Shown here piece by piece: positions 53,006 to 63,800 of a stretch of 64,000 bases of DNA. A program made the position numbers and the translations under genes. Where the stretch lies: positions 248,001 to 312,000 of the forward strand of contig JAQWSU010000030.1 in NCBI GenBank assembly GCA_029243025.1, in the 5' to 3' direction. How positions within the stretch are numbered: the stretch's first letter is position 1; each line of letters begins with the position of its first letter. The notes beneath the pieces are model-generated. The model saw only the letters and a list, made by a program, of their open reading frames with translations. It was not told the origin of the DNA and made no database searches. Origin of the DNA: Pirellulaceae bacterium. Lineage in GTDB: Bacteria > Planctomycetota > Planctomycetia > Pirellulales > Pirellulaceae.

Positions 53006-54640
53006 GCCCGGTAGTCGTCTTGAAGGTAGGAATTGTTCGACCGGCGGGCGTGTCTTTCAGGTTGAAGGTCAACGTTACCGATGTTGTCAGGATTGTCAGA
53101 CCTGTTATGGAATCCGACTAACCGCAATCCAGTTCACCGGTTGATCCCCGCTGAGCATCAACAAGATCCGGTTACTGCAGGCCCCATTGTGGCAGTTGGA
53201 AAAGCAGTTGGAAAAGCAGTGCAGTGCAGTGCACCACCGCGATCCTTATCAACAATGGGACGGGCGCTGGGGAATGGGTTTACCACGCTGACAGAGTAGG
53301 AAAAGGGCATTCAAGGCCGAGCGAACGCGTTGGATCGAAGACCGAAATTCTTTGACCCTGAATCTTAACGGCTCGACCCATCGTGATCGCGGCCAAGCGG
53401 TTGACCTGACCCGTCAGTCGCGAATTCGCGTCGCTCGGCCTTGAATGCCTTTTACTGCAACGCTTCCAGTTATAAAAAGAGTCGCACACTGCCTGTTGTC
53501 TTGACCCTGGTTTGTCGCTGCGCCGTCGCGGCGTATGTTGATTTTTCCGAAACTTGGGTGTCACTGAGAAACTTCCAACTCAGTACATCTATCTTGTTGT
53601 CTGTTTTGGCGGTTAGAAGTCGTATCTTGTAGGACGCAAAATAGAATCTCTTGCTCCGTAGCCAAGACATCCAGATTTCTACAGGGATGCCGTGCGTTTA
53701 AATTGGATTGGAAGTTTCTTTGCGTTTTGGATATCGGCAGAGTTTTTGGAAGTGTTGTCCGCACGACTGCCTACGCACCGTCACTTCAATAAGATGCAAA
53801 CCAACGGCTATCGTAACGTCGGTCGTTCTCTTTGTTGTTCGTCGTTAAGGTGCTGGCAGTTGTTGAAGTGGGCGCCTCGGACGGTATCAATTATCTCGCT
53901 GCGCTATCTCTTGGTGTTTAGCTTTCGTTTCTGCTTTGGTTGTGTGCGATGCCTCCTGTTTAGTTGGCAGCGATCTCGATCCAGGGGTGGGGACTACAGG
54001 AGGACGCAAGGGGCTACGTGCTTGCAGTGCAGGATTTAATCCGGCGGCCGATGTCACACTCTCGTTGCTTCAACGAACGGTGGAACTTTTCTGCTTTGTG
54101 CTGCCGGGTGCATGGTTGACCGTTGCAGATCCGGTCGTTGTCCACGATGGAAAACCGATTCGCCATGATCGAAATTTATCCGCGCCCTAGATGGCCGTAG
54201 TCTTGATGAACTGTTTGTGACACAGGTTGTGTTTATTCCGCAGGTTGATCAGCGGCGACCAAATCTGCGCGGAGCAAATCAAATGAAAATAACAACCCCC
54301 AAGAGGGTGGAGCGGTCGCGGAAATCTTTGGCTAGAGAAAGGGAAATATTTACTTGGCGAGTGTCACAGAGTCTCAAAATCAAAGTCAAGCACTTTGCGT
54401 TATCGAGCCACTTTGATGATTCGCAAATCGCCTCTGCCAAATGGTTTGTTACTTTGTTCCGTTGCTCGGTCTAGCATCTTTTGGTTGCCAGAGACTTCTG
54501 GTCCGCAAACTTACTGCAATCGTTTTTTCTTGCGCCCCTTGCCTTCGTTCTTGGCTTCGCTAAACTCGTCCGCTCGAGTGATCAGCTTTGTTTGGTCAGA
54601 TCACATGGAACAGGAATAGGTTTTTGCAGAGGAAGTCGTG
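53006..54640. other. About 1.6 kb without a supported gene
   Basis: Frames here are short, break often and show no domain. Fragments such as LSLLQRTVELFCFVLPGAWL near 54060 look like former coding sequence, but I could not name a family. The stretch follows the dead glycosyltransferase and includes a small tandem repeat at 53192-53232. It may be decayed DNA or contain genes too degraded to see. Confidence 0.5.
53192..53232. repeat. Short tandem repeats in the decayed region
   Basis: GCAGTTGGAAAA occurs twice in succession (53192-53215), followed by three copies of GCAGT and a final GC. The array is small and lies in DNA without a supported gene. Confidence 0.6.
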
Positions 54641-55054
54641 ATGAAGAGGATTTGTAGTGCATGTTTCTTGACGGGATTACTGGTGTGGATGTCACAAACG
54701 GGCTTTGCTGCCGATCTTGAACTCTTAGAGGTCGAGCGGCAGATCATCGCTCACACCAACGCCCAACGTTCTCGTCATGGGTTGCCATCGTTAGTGACTG
54801 ATCCGTCTTTGATGAAGTCAGCGCGAAGCCACACGGCTTGGATGGCCCGCAGAACTTCGTTGCAGCACACCTCCGCTCCCGTCGGTGAGAACATTGCCTT
54901 TGGGCAACACACTCCCACGGAAACGGTCCAAGATTGGATGAATTCTTCGGGGCATCGGGCCAACATTCTTTCGGGAGGCTACAGTCGGATTGGTGCGGCT
55001 GCCTATCGAGGTTCAAATGGGCGCGTCTACTGGTGCCAACAGTTTTTGCGCTAA
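54641..55054 (+). CDS. Exported CAP-domain (SCP/PR-1) protein
   Basis: 137 residues. GAGGAAG upstream of the ATG at 54641 and a signal peptide (MKRICSACFLTGLLVWMSQ then TGFAADLE) give the start; a GTG at 54638 is adjacent. The CAP fold has HTNAQRSRHGLPSLVTDPSL, the conserved SARSHTAWMARR, HTSAPVGENIAFGQ with the His/Glu pair, and WMNSSGHRANILSG. CAP proteins in bacteria are secreted and of varied or unknown function, some peptidase-like. It is followed by a strong terminator, so it is a single-gene transcript. Confidence 0.88.
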   Translation: MKRICSACFLTGLLVWMSQTGFAADLELLEVERQIIAHTNAQRSRHGLPSLVTDPSLMKSARSHTAWMARRTSLQHTSAPVGENIAFGQHTPTETVQDWMNSSGHRANILSGGYSRIGAAAYRGSNGRVYWCQQFLR

Positions 55055-55087
55055 GCCGCACATGCCTTTAGTTTCGTGATGTAAGCG

Positions 55088-55121
55088 AACCGTATCGACG
55101 CTCTGGTCGGTACGGTTTTTT
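55088..55121 (+). terminator. Rho-independent terminator after the CAP-domain gene
   Basis: AACCGTATCGAC (55088-55099) pairs with GTCGGTACGGTT (55106-55117) around GCTCTG, with one G-T pair. T residues continue to 55121. Confidence 0.85.
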
Positions 55122-55327
55122 CGTTGGATGTCTCGGGATTTATCGAGGTTTCCCTGATTTTTCTTATTTCGGCATCTGCGATTGGCGGGGGCTCGTCCCA
55201 ACACAAACGCGAAATCTTGGGTGGGGAAATGGCGGACGAGGGGGCGTAGACTCCACGGCATGGATCGTCTTCGACGATTATGCGACAATCGGAAGTCGGT
55301 CGCGACTTATCTTTGAAAAGTTAGAGC

Positions 55328-55897
55328 ATGTCTGACGAATCCTCATCCAACGACTTGGAACTAGAAAAGTTTCGTGCCTATTTGCGAGTGCTGGCACGCA
55401 TGCAACTGAATCCTCGTTTAGCGCGTAAAGTAGACGCGTCGGATTTGGTTCAGCAAACGATGCTGCAGGCCCATCGTGCGATCGATCAATTTCGTGGCGA
55501 TTCTCCCGCTGCCATGGCGGCTTGGCTTCGACAGATCCTAGCTCGGAATCTGGCGCATACGGCCCGAGACTTCACTCGCGAGAAGCGTGATATCAATCGT
55601 GAAAGATCGCTCGAGGCGGGTTTGGACAATTCTTCCTTGTGTCTGGAACGCTGGCTTGCCAGCGACGAATCGACACCCAGTGTAAAAGTTGCCCGATCGG
55701 AAAGTTTGTTGGAGCTTGCTCAGGCCGTTGAGTCGTTACCCGATCCTCAGCAAGAGGCGGTGATTTTGCATTACTTTCAGCACAAAACATTGAAGGAAAT
55801 TGGCGATCAATTGGAGCGAAGCCCGGCGGCAGTTGCCGGATTATTACACCGGGGTTTAAAGAAACTGCGGGAGCATCTGCAGTTTGCAGCGGAGTGA
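55328..55897 (+). CDS. ECF-type RNA polymerase sigma factor
   Basis: 189 residues. Region 2 is DASDLVQQTMLQAHRAIDQF with MAAWLRQILARNLAHTARDF, and region 4 is LPDPQQEAVILHYFQHKTLK and IGDQLERSPAAVAGLLHRGL, a helix-turn-helix. There is no region 3, as in ECF sigma factors. Planctomycetes have many such factors paired with Ser/Thr kinases, and the gene here is directly followed by one (25 bases to its ATG). The factor probably directs RNA polymerase to a small regulon, with the kinase controlling its activity. Confidence 0.9.
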   Translation: MSDESSSNDLELEKFRAYLRVLARMQLNPRLARKVDASDLVQQTMLQAHRAIDQFRGDSPAAMAAWLRQILARNLAHTARDFTREKRDINRERSLEAGLDNSSLCLERWLASDESTPSVKVARSESLLELAQAVESLPDPQQEAVILHYFQHKTLKEIGDQLERSPAAVAGLLHRGLKKLREHLQFAAE

Positions 55898-55922
55898 TCA
55901 CAGCGGGTGTTCTATTAGAGTC

Positions 55923-57620
55923 ATGAAATCAGCAGGTACGGGCGACTCCAGTAATCAACAGCTGAATGCGATACTTGCCGACTATTTGCTGGCATTGGAG
56001 AGCAAGGAACAGCCTGATCGCGAGCAATTGCTCAAGAGCTATCCGGAGTTTGCTGACCTGCTTCGCGACTTTTTTCACGATCACGACAAAATGATGGCGC
56101 GCGGGAGTGAGGTGATACAAGAGGAGGCGATGTCGCAACGACTTCATCGTCGCACCTCTTCCGCGAATTCGGCTATGTCGAGGGAATCTGCGGAAACGGA
56201 TTTCATGAAAATATTTGCCGAGTTTGGTGAGTATCAGTTGCTGGATGAGATCGATCGCGGGGGTATGGGGGTTATCTATCGAGCGCGCCAGTCCTCATTA
56301 GACCGGATTGTGGCCTTGAAGATGATCAAATCAGGTCAGTTCGCTACGGCGGAGGAGATTGCGAGATTTCATTTGGAAGCGGAGGCAGCAGCCAGTCTTG
56401 ATCACGCTGCCATCGTATCAATTTACGAAGTGGGTGAGCGTCAGGGGATTCATTTTTTCTCGATGCAGTATGTCGAGGGTTGCACGCTTGCGTCTCGGCT
56501 TGCAGAAGGTCCGATGGAACCCTGCGATGCGGCTTGTTTAATATTGAAGATTGCTCAGGCGGTAGCTTATGCACACTCGAAGGACATTGTTCATCGGGAT
56601 CTCAAACCAGCAAATGTTCTGCTCGACAATGAGGGAGATCCCCACCTGACTGATTTTGGTTTGGCCAAACGAATGACTGAAGACAATCAGTTAACGATGA
56701 CCGGGCAGATCTTGGGTACTCCTGCTTTTATGGCGCCTGAGCAAGCCTCGGCGCGGGTGGGCGACCTGGCACCATTGGTCGACGTTTATGCGATTGGAGC
56801 TCTGTTGTACACGACGCTCACAGGAAAGCAGCCCTTCGAGGCCGAAAATGAAATTGATCTGTTACTCAAGTTGCTTGATCAGGATCCAGTACCACCGACC
56901 AAAGTCAATCGGCGAATTCCAAAATCACTCGAAATGATTTGTCTGCAATGCATGGAGAAAAACCCCGAACGTCGTTATTCTTCTGTGGCTGCGGTAACCC
57001 AAGATCTTCAAAGTTTCTTGCGTGAAGAACCGTTGCAGAAACGTTCGGATGATTTGGCCCAATCAATCCGGCGCTGGTGGCGTAGAGAGCCGGTCTTGGT
57101 AACGCATGCGACTGCGATCTTAGGTTTCCTATCAATCTTGCAGCTCTATTACGTTTTTCAAGGAGGGGATCTTAACTTTCATCTCAAGCACGAGTTGACT
57201 TTTTTTGCATGGTTCCTGCTCTGTTTTGGTTTGCAAAAGATGCTGAATCATCCTAAGTGGGCAAACTGCACGCAGTACCTTTGGGCCTCGGTCGACCTTT
57301 TTATGCTGACGCTTATTCTGGTGATGGCTCATCCGCCGATTGGCGCTTTGCTGATCGGTTACCCGGTTTTGATTTCCGCGTCTGGGTTATTTGCCCGTGC
57401 GAGGCTGGTCGCATTTACGACAGTCATCTCGATCATCGCTTATTCCGCGCTGATGGGGTTACGGTCGATTCAGACCGTTGGAGTCCACTACCACCTGTTC
57501 CACGCATTGGGATTAGCAGTTGTCGGCTTCATTGTCAGCACCCAAGTAAGACGGATTCGCGCCTTGAGTCGCTTTTACGGTGTATCGAGTTCGATGATTA
57601 CGCCGAAATCATTCGATTGA
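55923..57620 (+). CDS. Ser/Thr protein kinase with C-terminal membrane domain
   Basis: 565 residues from the ATG at 55923. The kinase domain occupies about 105-380 with the glycine loop DRGGMGVIYRAR, the lysine K133 in VALKMIKSG, HRDLKPANVLL (D226) and DFG at 244-246. Activation segment and APE-like MAPEQA are intact, so it is probably active. About six membrane helices follow (about 395-540). The kinase domain is cytoplasmic and the helices may sense the membrane. The N-terminal 100 residues contain a helix-rich segment found in planctomycete kinases linked to sigma factors. It shares the operon with the ECF factor. A longer start overlapping the sigma gene is possible but unlikely. Confidence 0.9.
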   Translation: MKSAGTGDSSNQQLNAILADYLLALESKEQPDREQLLKSYPEFADLLRDFFHDHDKMMARGSEVIQEEAMSQRLHRRTSSANSAMSRESAETDFMKIFAEFGEYQLLDEIDRGGMGVIYRARQSSLDRIVALKMIKSGQFATAEEIARFHLEAEAAASLDHAAIVSIYEVGERQGIHFFSMQYVEGCTLASRLAEGPMEPCDAACLILKIAQAVAYAHSKDIVHRDLKPANVLLDNEGDPHLTDFGLAKRMTEDNQLTMTGQILGTPAFMAPEQASARVGDLAPLVDVYAIGALLYTTLTGKQPFEAENEIDLLLKLLDQDPVPPTKVNRRIPKSLEMICLQCMEKNPERRYSSVAAVTQDLQSFLREEPLQKRSDDLAQSIRRWWRREPVLVTHATAILGFLSILQLYYVFQGGDLNFHLKHELTFFAWFLLCFGLQKMLNHPKWANCTQYLWASVDLFMLTLILVMAHPPIGALLIGYPVLISASGLFARARLVAFTTVISIIAYSALMGLRSIQTVGVHYHLFHALGLAVVGFIVSTQVRRIRALSRFYGVSSSMITPKSFD

Positions 57621-57812
57621 ACCTCAATGTCTAGCGATTTGTTTGGATTGTCTTGATTTCCTCATCGAAGACGTGGGATACTCCTTTCGGTGTGGTTGGA
57701 AATATTCGCCAACTGCGCGCAATGATCAGTCTTGCAGAGGCTCTCTAGTGGTAGAGGCTGATCAGATAGCCTTCGATTACTTCCTGCCCCCATCACAGTT
57801 CGGTGAACTGCC

Positions 57813-60800
57813 ATGGATGTATTGATTTTTCTTCTTCTGTTAGCTGTCGCTGTCGTGATTTTCGCCGTATTTGTCGTGTTAGCGGCTAATATAGGCTCGC
57901 GAAAACGATCTCGAGCAGCGAATCGCGTCACCTGTTCGGTTTGCCAGAAGGCAATGTCAGTCGAAGGGGTTTGCCAGCAATGTGGTCGAGTCAATGATGG
58001 GGCGAGTGCAAGCCAAGTGACGCGGTGGATGCTGAAAGAGTTATTGCATCATCAGCAAATTGATTCTCAGACCTACGACCAGCTACTGACGGCTTTGCAG
58101 GAACGAACCGCAAAGATGTCAATAAATCTGGATTCCTCGCCGGACGTGAGTGCGCGAGAGAATCCGGCCACATCTGAGTCAGACACAACGGTGCCGGTTG
58201 TCGCAGAACTGGTTGAGGGCGGTGAGCAAGACAGGCACGAGACGGATTCGTCACCAATCGCCCCGATTGAATCGGCAAATGTCACTTCATCCCAGCAACC
58301 CATCGACTTTCACGGAACCGAACCCCCGACGGAAGTAACGGAACCCGCTTCGTCAATTCAGGAACGCGTGGCCGCCTACGCGCAAAATCGATCGGAGGCT
58401 GACGCAAGTCACGACCAACCTGGAATTGAACAAAAACCCGATCGCCAGCCATGGAGCGTGTGGTTTTCCGCGTTTATGGAAGAAAAGAATATTCGCTGGG
58501 GAGAACTGGTTGGTGGGCTTCTGATTGTTTCCGGCACTGTTGCTCTCGTGATTAGTTTTTGGTCAGCAATCGCGGAACGCCCTTTGCTTAAATTTGGCGT
58601 GTTGAATGGAGTCACTGCGGCACTTTTTGGCGTAGGGATCCACGCAGCGCGTCGTTGGAGGTTACCGACAACTAGCCAGGGTATCTTGATTACATCCATG
58701 TTGCTGGTGCCACTAAATTTTTTGGCGATCGCGGCCTTCACGGATGCATCGCAAACGCTCAATTTGGTGACAGTTGCTGGGGAGTCTTTGTCAACGCTTT
58801 TGCTGGCCACATTGGTTTTGCTGGCCGCGCGCATTGTGACTCCCCGTTGGCCGATTCTCTTGTTGATCGGCATCATGGTCCCGTCGGTCACTCAATTGTT
58901 CATTCGAAGACACATCAGTGAATCCTGTTCGCTTTGGGTGTTGTATGGTTTATCGACTATATGTTTGTTGCCGTTTGCCTGTTTGAACTTTGCCGTGGCA
59001 CGTCGTTTTCAACACAAAGCGAGCGTCCCCGAGCGCCGGGCGAATGAGTTATTGAAGCATCTAGGGCTGCTCGCTTTTCCTGTAATCACAGCTGCTGGAT
59101 TATTCCTTGTGAAAGCAGGGCAACTCGGATCGACACTTGAGCAATTATCGCCATTGTCGATCGTTGCGTCGTTCCCTTTCCTTGCAGTCGGATTGACTTT
59201 AGCAAGACATCCCGGCAGCAGAAATCCAGCGATGCAACTTGTGGGCCGTACTCTGCTGGTTGCTGCTCTGATGGTGTTTGTTGCCGGGGCGGTGTTAGCT
59301 TGGCCTCAACCGGGGCTAATGATCTGTCTTTCAGTGATTGGTTTCCTTGCGATGGTGTATCTGGCGATTGATCTCCGGCTACCGGATTGCCATTTGGTCG
59401 CAGCAGTATTCTTCGTAACAGCAGCCGTTCTGCTGAGCTTTTGCACGACGGGAAGGCTTAGCTGGACGGTAGCTGGACCGACAGAAACGATCAATCAATT
59501 GTGGTCAGCGGAGACTGGCCATTTTCTCAATGGGATCGCCTTGTTGGGTGTTCTGGCCAGCGGCCTGATTGCCAAATTTGGTGGTCAAGCCACCGCCCTC
59601 CGGTACGGTATCGTGAGTGTTGGCTCTGCGGTCATTAGTATTGCGATCCTGCTGGTTTTCGGTTTAGGGCAGCAAGGAGATCCGGAGCATCTGACGTGGT
59701 TAATTGGCTTTTATACGCTTGCCTTGTTTGCGGCGGGTCTGTTTTTTCGTCAAGCAGGGGCGATTGTGGGCGGCGGCGCTCTGTTGTTAATCGTTCTTTA
59801 TCAGGGTTTTTATTGCGGTGGTTTTCCCGGCACGCACCAACAGCCCGCCTTGTTGACGCTTATGTCGCATGCGTCGGTGATGGTTCTTGTCGGAGGTCTG
59901 GCCAATTGGAGGCTTGCGGGATCCGTCCCGGTGACAACCCGGACTTATGCTTCCATCTGGGCGGTGACGAGTTCGTCAGTAGCTGCGATTCTGTTGGGGA
60001 GCTGGCTGTTCGGATACCTCGTTAAACCAGAAACCCCGCCGATGCCGGGCTACTGGTATTGGTTGGCAATCGTCTACTTGATACTTGCCGGTCTCGAGCA
60101 GGTTGGAAAGCTGTTTGTCGTCTTTCAAACTGCTTTTGCGATTGGCTGTATGGTCGTGATTAACGGCTATTTGACGGATCAACTTTGGTACGGCACGCTT
60201 TCCCATGGTTGGTTGCATCCTAGCAGCTTGCAGTGGCAGGCGATCTTTTTGGCCGCTTATGGTTTGGGTTGGATCGTTTTGCGAATTAAGCTTCGTGCCA
60301 GCGAAGGGGAATCAATAGCTGATTGGCGTGCAACCCTGGCAGCATCGCTGAAGCCGTCGCTCCTGTCGTTTGACGGTTGTGCTATTGGTTTTTCAACTGC
60401 CATCCTGCTGATGTTGACCCTTTATGGTGTGGTGCCGGGGGCAGCGCAAGAGCTCACTCCCCGACTTGCTGGATCCGAGCGGATAGTTCCAGATTTTCGG
60501 ACGTATGAATTGGCCAGTATCCCGCATCATGCGGTTCAGGTGTGGCCCACATGGGTCCTGCTTGCTGTTTTGATTTCTACTCGGTTTGGGGATTTTGTTG
60601 ACCGTCGCCGTTTGGGAAACCTCGTTATCGGTTTGATCGTACTGACATCGACAATTCCTTTGTTAATCGCCCCTCATTGGGAGGCATCGGTAGCTGTTGC
60701 CTCGGCGCTGCGTTGGTGCTCTTCGACCTATTTTCTCGTGGGAAGCATGCTGCTGTGTGCTTGGCAACCCATCATGAAATGGGCAAGTCGCCATCGGCGA

Positions 60801-63800
60801 TGCCAGCCTACTGACTTGCCGCGTTTGCAGTGGTACGCATTAGGTTGCATGGCCTTACTCTCGACCGTGCCTGTCTTTGCCATGGCGGTGTTTGCGGCGA
60901 TTTCCGCTGTGATTTTACGGCCGCCAGATGAAACTCAAACCAACTGGTTACTGGGAACAACCGCATTGTTTTTGATTGTTATCGGTGTGAGTTGGACGAT
61001 CCAGCGAATCAAGACCGAATTGGATTCGTTGCAGAGCATCCTCGGCAGTCTGGCCGTGATTTCGATCATGCCTCTCACCGCAATCACATTGTTTGTCGTG
61101 GGTCAGGCGTTTGGGGAACACCCGATTTTGGGGCCGGATCCTAATTCTTTTTTTGCGAGTATCGGGTTAGCTGCGTCGTATGCGATTCCGCTATCGATGA
61201 TGAGTGTGGCTTTGATTGGTCTTGCCATCAGTTTTCGATCCGGAACGATCGCTCTCACCGCTGGCTTGCTTCTGAACTTTTCCGCAACAGCCGCCTACCT
61301 CTTGGCGGGTGCGAAGAGTGGATTCGATCTGGTTCAGTGGTTGCGGATTGCTCAATTAAACTCAATCGTCGCATCGACCTATGGTTTCGGTTGGCTTGCT
61401 CTCGGTCACGTTGGATTGAGAGATCAATCGAAACGGCAGCTTTGGTATCAGACTCAGGTTGGGTTGGGGGTTGGATTCATCTTGATTCCCTTGGTCCTGA
61501 TGATTGCCCGGTTGGCGTTAGCGCCAACCGAGGGCGTTGCCCTTGAACTCGCCGCTGGATGGTGGGGCTGGACAGCTCTTGTGTTGGCAATCGGCCTCGT
61601 GTTCAGCTACGTCCGTGTCGCTTGTGGCGAAATTCCCGTCAAGGTGATACTGGCCGCCACTTTTTGTGTTGGGGCGATGGGGGCCCTCGCAAGCCATCAG
61701 TACGACCCGGTGAGATTGGTAAGTTGTTGGCGCGCATTTCATGTGTTGCAGCTGATGGCCATGGTATGGGGTGGACTTTGCTGCACCATTGATTTGGTAG
61801 GAAACAGTAAATCCAATGGTCGATTGAAGGGCGAGTTATCGGTATGGCTGGTGACGGTTGCCGGCGTGCTTACCTACTTAGGGATTCGTAGTTCATTCGG
61901 GGATCCTGCCAGCCCGTGGTGGTCAGTGGTCGTTTGGCTGTTCGCCTCTGCCATGTTTATCATCCAAGCAAAAAAAACACAGCAACATCGATTCGCCTAC
62001 TTGGCTGCTTTGCTGTTGAACGCGACAGTTTCTCTTTGGTGGATCGAGGTTGGGTACAAATTGACGGGCGGAAGCGGTCGGGAACAGCTGGTCGAATTTT
62101 TGTTTGTGAATGCGTGCGCGGCCGCTCTTCCCGTCATGTTGTGGGTTTTTATCTTTCACAGGTCAGCGAAGGTGGAGCGTAAGGCGCCAACGGTTCAGGC
62201 GATTGGCCTGTTTTTCAGTATCTTGCTCTATGCGTTGGGCGTATTTATCGGATTGTGTGCGGACGCAGTCCAATCACCGCTCAATCTGAATCCCTGGCCG
62301 GTTGGAGCCGGACTTGTCGCGGTGGTCATCGCAAGCCTTGCCAGCCTGTGGCGACCGAAAAATCAGTTCGCCATTGTCTGCTGTTATGTGGCTGGGCTTT
62401 TGGTGATGGCGACCCTGTTGGATTCATTCGATCAGCATCTCAATCCAATGATCTGGAGCGGAACATTGTTGTTGGCTGCCTATGCCTTTTTGACAAGCTA
62501 CCTTTGGAGTCGTCGTGGGGGCATCAAAAAAGTTGCCGAACAAATGCGGATTCCTCGGCCCGCAGGAGTTGGGGCGAAAACTCAGGCTTGGCTCATTCCT
62601 TGTAATGGAATCCTAGCTGTGATTGTTTGTTCGTTAGCGGTCTGGACACAATTTACTTGTGAAGTCCCCAGTTTGCGTTTGGCAACGAGTCAAGCGATTG
62701 GTGCGATTGCTTTTGCGTTGGGAATGCTGGCACGAGGTAAACGTGAGACCGAATTGCGTTACTCGTCTCTTTGGTTCGGGGTCATTTCACTTATCGCATT
62801 TGGTTGGTCTTGGATCGATCCTCAGGGACCGTCAGCAACGTTGCTGAATCGTGCGGTTGTGTTCGCCAGTGGGATCATGGTAATGGCCGTTTTCTACGGA
62901 ATCGGATTTGCCAAAATTATTCGGCGAGAGAACGATTGGACGGCGGCCGCTCGGCGACTGGTGCCGCTCCTCTTGGGAATTGGCGTGGCATCGATTGGTG
63001 GCATCTTGGGCTGTGAGGTCTGGTACTATGCGAAGACCGGGGTCACCGACATGGGGATGCCAGCCATTTTGGCGGTAGCAGCAGCTTTAATAATCGCACT
63101 AGTCGCTTGTCTCATCGCCGCGGTTGTTCCGGGCCGTGATCCACTGGGGCTACCCGCCCAACGCCGCACCATCTATGTGTATGGGGCGGAGGCGATGATT
63201 GCTTTACTGTTCCTGCATTTTCGTGTCACCGTGCCGACACTTTTCAGCGGATTCTTCCAGGAATATTGGACGTTTGTCGTGATGGGGATCGCTTTCGGCG
63301 GTGTGGGTCTGGGCGAATGGTTTCGGCGTTGTGGTCAGACCGTGTTGTCCCAACCGCTCGAGAAGACCGGCGCACTTTTGCCCATTTTACCCGTGATCGG
63401 ATTTTGGGTTACCGATCAATCGGCCGATTACTCAGTGTTGATGTTGATTGTAGGTGTATCGTATGCCTTGCTTGCGGTGATGCGTAAGTCATTTGGCTTT
63501 GGGATCGTGGCTGCCCTCGCGGCAAATGGCGGCCTCTGGTATTTCCTGCAGAACACGATGCGGATCCAATTCTTGTTGCACCCGCAGCTCTGGTTGATTC
63601 CCGGTGCTGTTTGTGTTTTGATTGCCGCCTACATCAGTCGAAAGCAACTGACTCATGCTCAAATGTCGACCATTCGTTACCTGGCTTCGGCCGTGATCTA
63701 TTCTTCTTCGACGGCTGATATTTTCATCAATGGTGTTGGCAAAGCACCTTGGTTGCCGGTGATTCTGGCGAGTCTTTCAATTGCTGGCATTCTTGCCGGG

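Noticed and set aside
53692-54190. Frames suggesting a small membrane protein
   Set aside because: They break at several stops and match no family that I know; kept only as decayed DNA.
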